Of a stretch of 6,594 bases of DNA, positions 6,297 to 6,594 are shown in pieces (position 1 is the stretch's first letter; every line of letters starts with the position of its first letter). A model generated the notes under the pieces. It was not told the DNA's origin, searched no databases, and saw only the letters and a program-made list of their open reading frames with translations. This DNA is from Caulobacter sp. (GTDB lineage: Bacteria > Pseudomonadota > Alphaproteobacteria > Caulobacterales > Caulobacteraceae): contig JACMOF010000433.1 in the NCBI GenBank assembly GCA_014378155.1, positions 1-6,594 of the forward strand. The letters run 5' to 3'. A program made the translations under genes and the position numbers.

Positions 6297-6544
6297 ACCC
6301 GGGGACGCGGGCAAGAAGATCAAGGGCCGCAAGCGTCACATCCTCACCGACACCGGCGGCTTGCTCGTCACGGCCCTGGTCCACACAGCCGATATCCGGG
6401 ACCGTGACGGCGCGCCTGACGTCCTGACCTCGATCCGCGCCAGCTTCCCCTGGCTGCGCCACGTCTTCGCCGACGGCGGCTAGGCTGGCGACAAGCTGCG
6501 ACACGCCATGGTCGGACGCGGCGACTGGGAGATCGAGATCATCA

Positions 6545-6594
6545 AGCGATCCGACACCGCCAAACGCACCTTCGTGCTGCTGCCCCGCCGCTGG
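6545..6594 (+). repeat. 50-bp terminal direct repeat, right member
   Basis: Identical to 1–50 and in the same orientation. Both encode the same transposase segment just before the catalytic Glu. It may be a separate IS copy or the same sequence read twice on a circular or broken assembly unit. Confidence 0.98.

Larger units (their letters stand above)
5794..6594 (+). mobile_element. IS5-family (IS427-type) insertion sequence, cut by the window edge
   Basis: The element begins at about 5794 with GAGGCTGACCCGAAATGAAG, an end typical of IS427-type elements and taken here as the left terminal inverted repeat. It is preceded by CTAA (5790–5793), a YTAR-type target as used by IS5-family elements. 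About 80 non-coding bases precede the transposase start at 5874. The right end is outside the window. If the left-edge fragment were its continuation, the remnant would total roughly 0.94 kb. An inverted copy of eight bases of the end (GGGTCAGC at 5769–5776 versus GCTGACCC at 5797–5804) lies just outside the proposed boundary, so the boundary is approximate. Confidence 0.75.
5874..6594 (+). pseudogene. IS5-family transposase, disrupted (right copy)
   Basis: A DDE transposase with at least three lesions. From ATG 5874 (MWTEITWGKRA) a TGA interrupts codon 12 (5907–5909). The same frame then resumes with YSSDLTDQEWAVLEPLIP and runs through ALLYVLRGGLPWRML to the first catalytic Asp (6222–6224, [11 protein letters not shown]). 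After SGGPVG an insertion of about 34 bases (near 6267–6303) shifts the frame by one. The family reading [17 protein letters not shown] then continues in the other frame to the second catalytic Asp (6472–6474, FADGG). A TAG at 6481–6483 replaces the usual Tyr codon, after which AGDKLRHAMVGRGDWEIEII continues open to the edge. The third catalytic Glu lies beyond the edge. IS427-type elements can use two overlapping frames, but the two stops and the insertion argue for a dead copy. Confidence 0.85.

Noticed and set aside
1..6594. CRISPR array, tRNA or rRNA genes, phage or defence genes, toxin–antitoxin pair
   Set aside because: I found no spaced direct repeats, no tRNA-like cloverleaf or rRNA core sequence, and no such protein families on either strand.

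Overview
The window looks like a high-GC alphaproteobacterial chromosome segment, most likely from the Caulobacteraceae. That placement is my inference from GC-rich codon use, an aceA–small gene–aceB layout, a Caulobacter-like promoter spacing, what looks like the tail of a TonB-dependent receptor, and an IS5-family (IS427-type) element. No rRNA or other marker gene is present to prove it.

Layout, left to right. Positions 1–143 hold the 3' part of an IS5-family transposase gene that stops matching before the expected C-terminus. A 7-bp tandem repeat (161–195) follows, and then, in the same reading frame, a stretch ending at 266 that reads like the last beta-strand of a TonB-dependent outer-membrane receptor. 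A perfect 10-bp-stem hairpin (276–300) sits just after its stop. From 301 to 462 I see no gene. On the minus strand, 463–1890 encodes a 475-residue XRE/ScfR-type regulator (RamB/PrpR kin). It diverges across a 183-bp control region from the plus-strand cluster aceA (isocitrate lyase, 2074–3696), a 77-residue unknown protein (3742–3975) and aceB (malate synthase A, 4055–5635). After a 158-bp spacer, an IS5-family element begins at about 5794 and runs off the right edge, its transposase broken by two stop codons and a frameshifting insertion.

How the genes work together. Isocitrate lyase splits isocitrate into succinate and glyoxylate, and malate synthase joins glyoxylate with acetyl-CoA to make malate. 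Together they form the complete glyoxylate bypass for growth on acetate or fatty acids. The divergent regulator belongs to a family whose characterised members control acetate, glyoxylate or propionate genes, and the intergenic region carries a RamB-like box and repeated TGTCA half-sites. A local feedback circuit is therefore the simplest reading. No aceK is present in the window.

The first 50 and last 50 bases are identical, both inside the transposase gene. The glyoxylate locus is therefore either bracketed by two directly repeated IS copies, or the sequence is circular or is an assembly unit broken at a repeat. The most interesting points are this bracketing, the regulator with its putative operator and cysteine cluster, and the unassigned small gene between the two enzymes.
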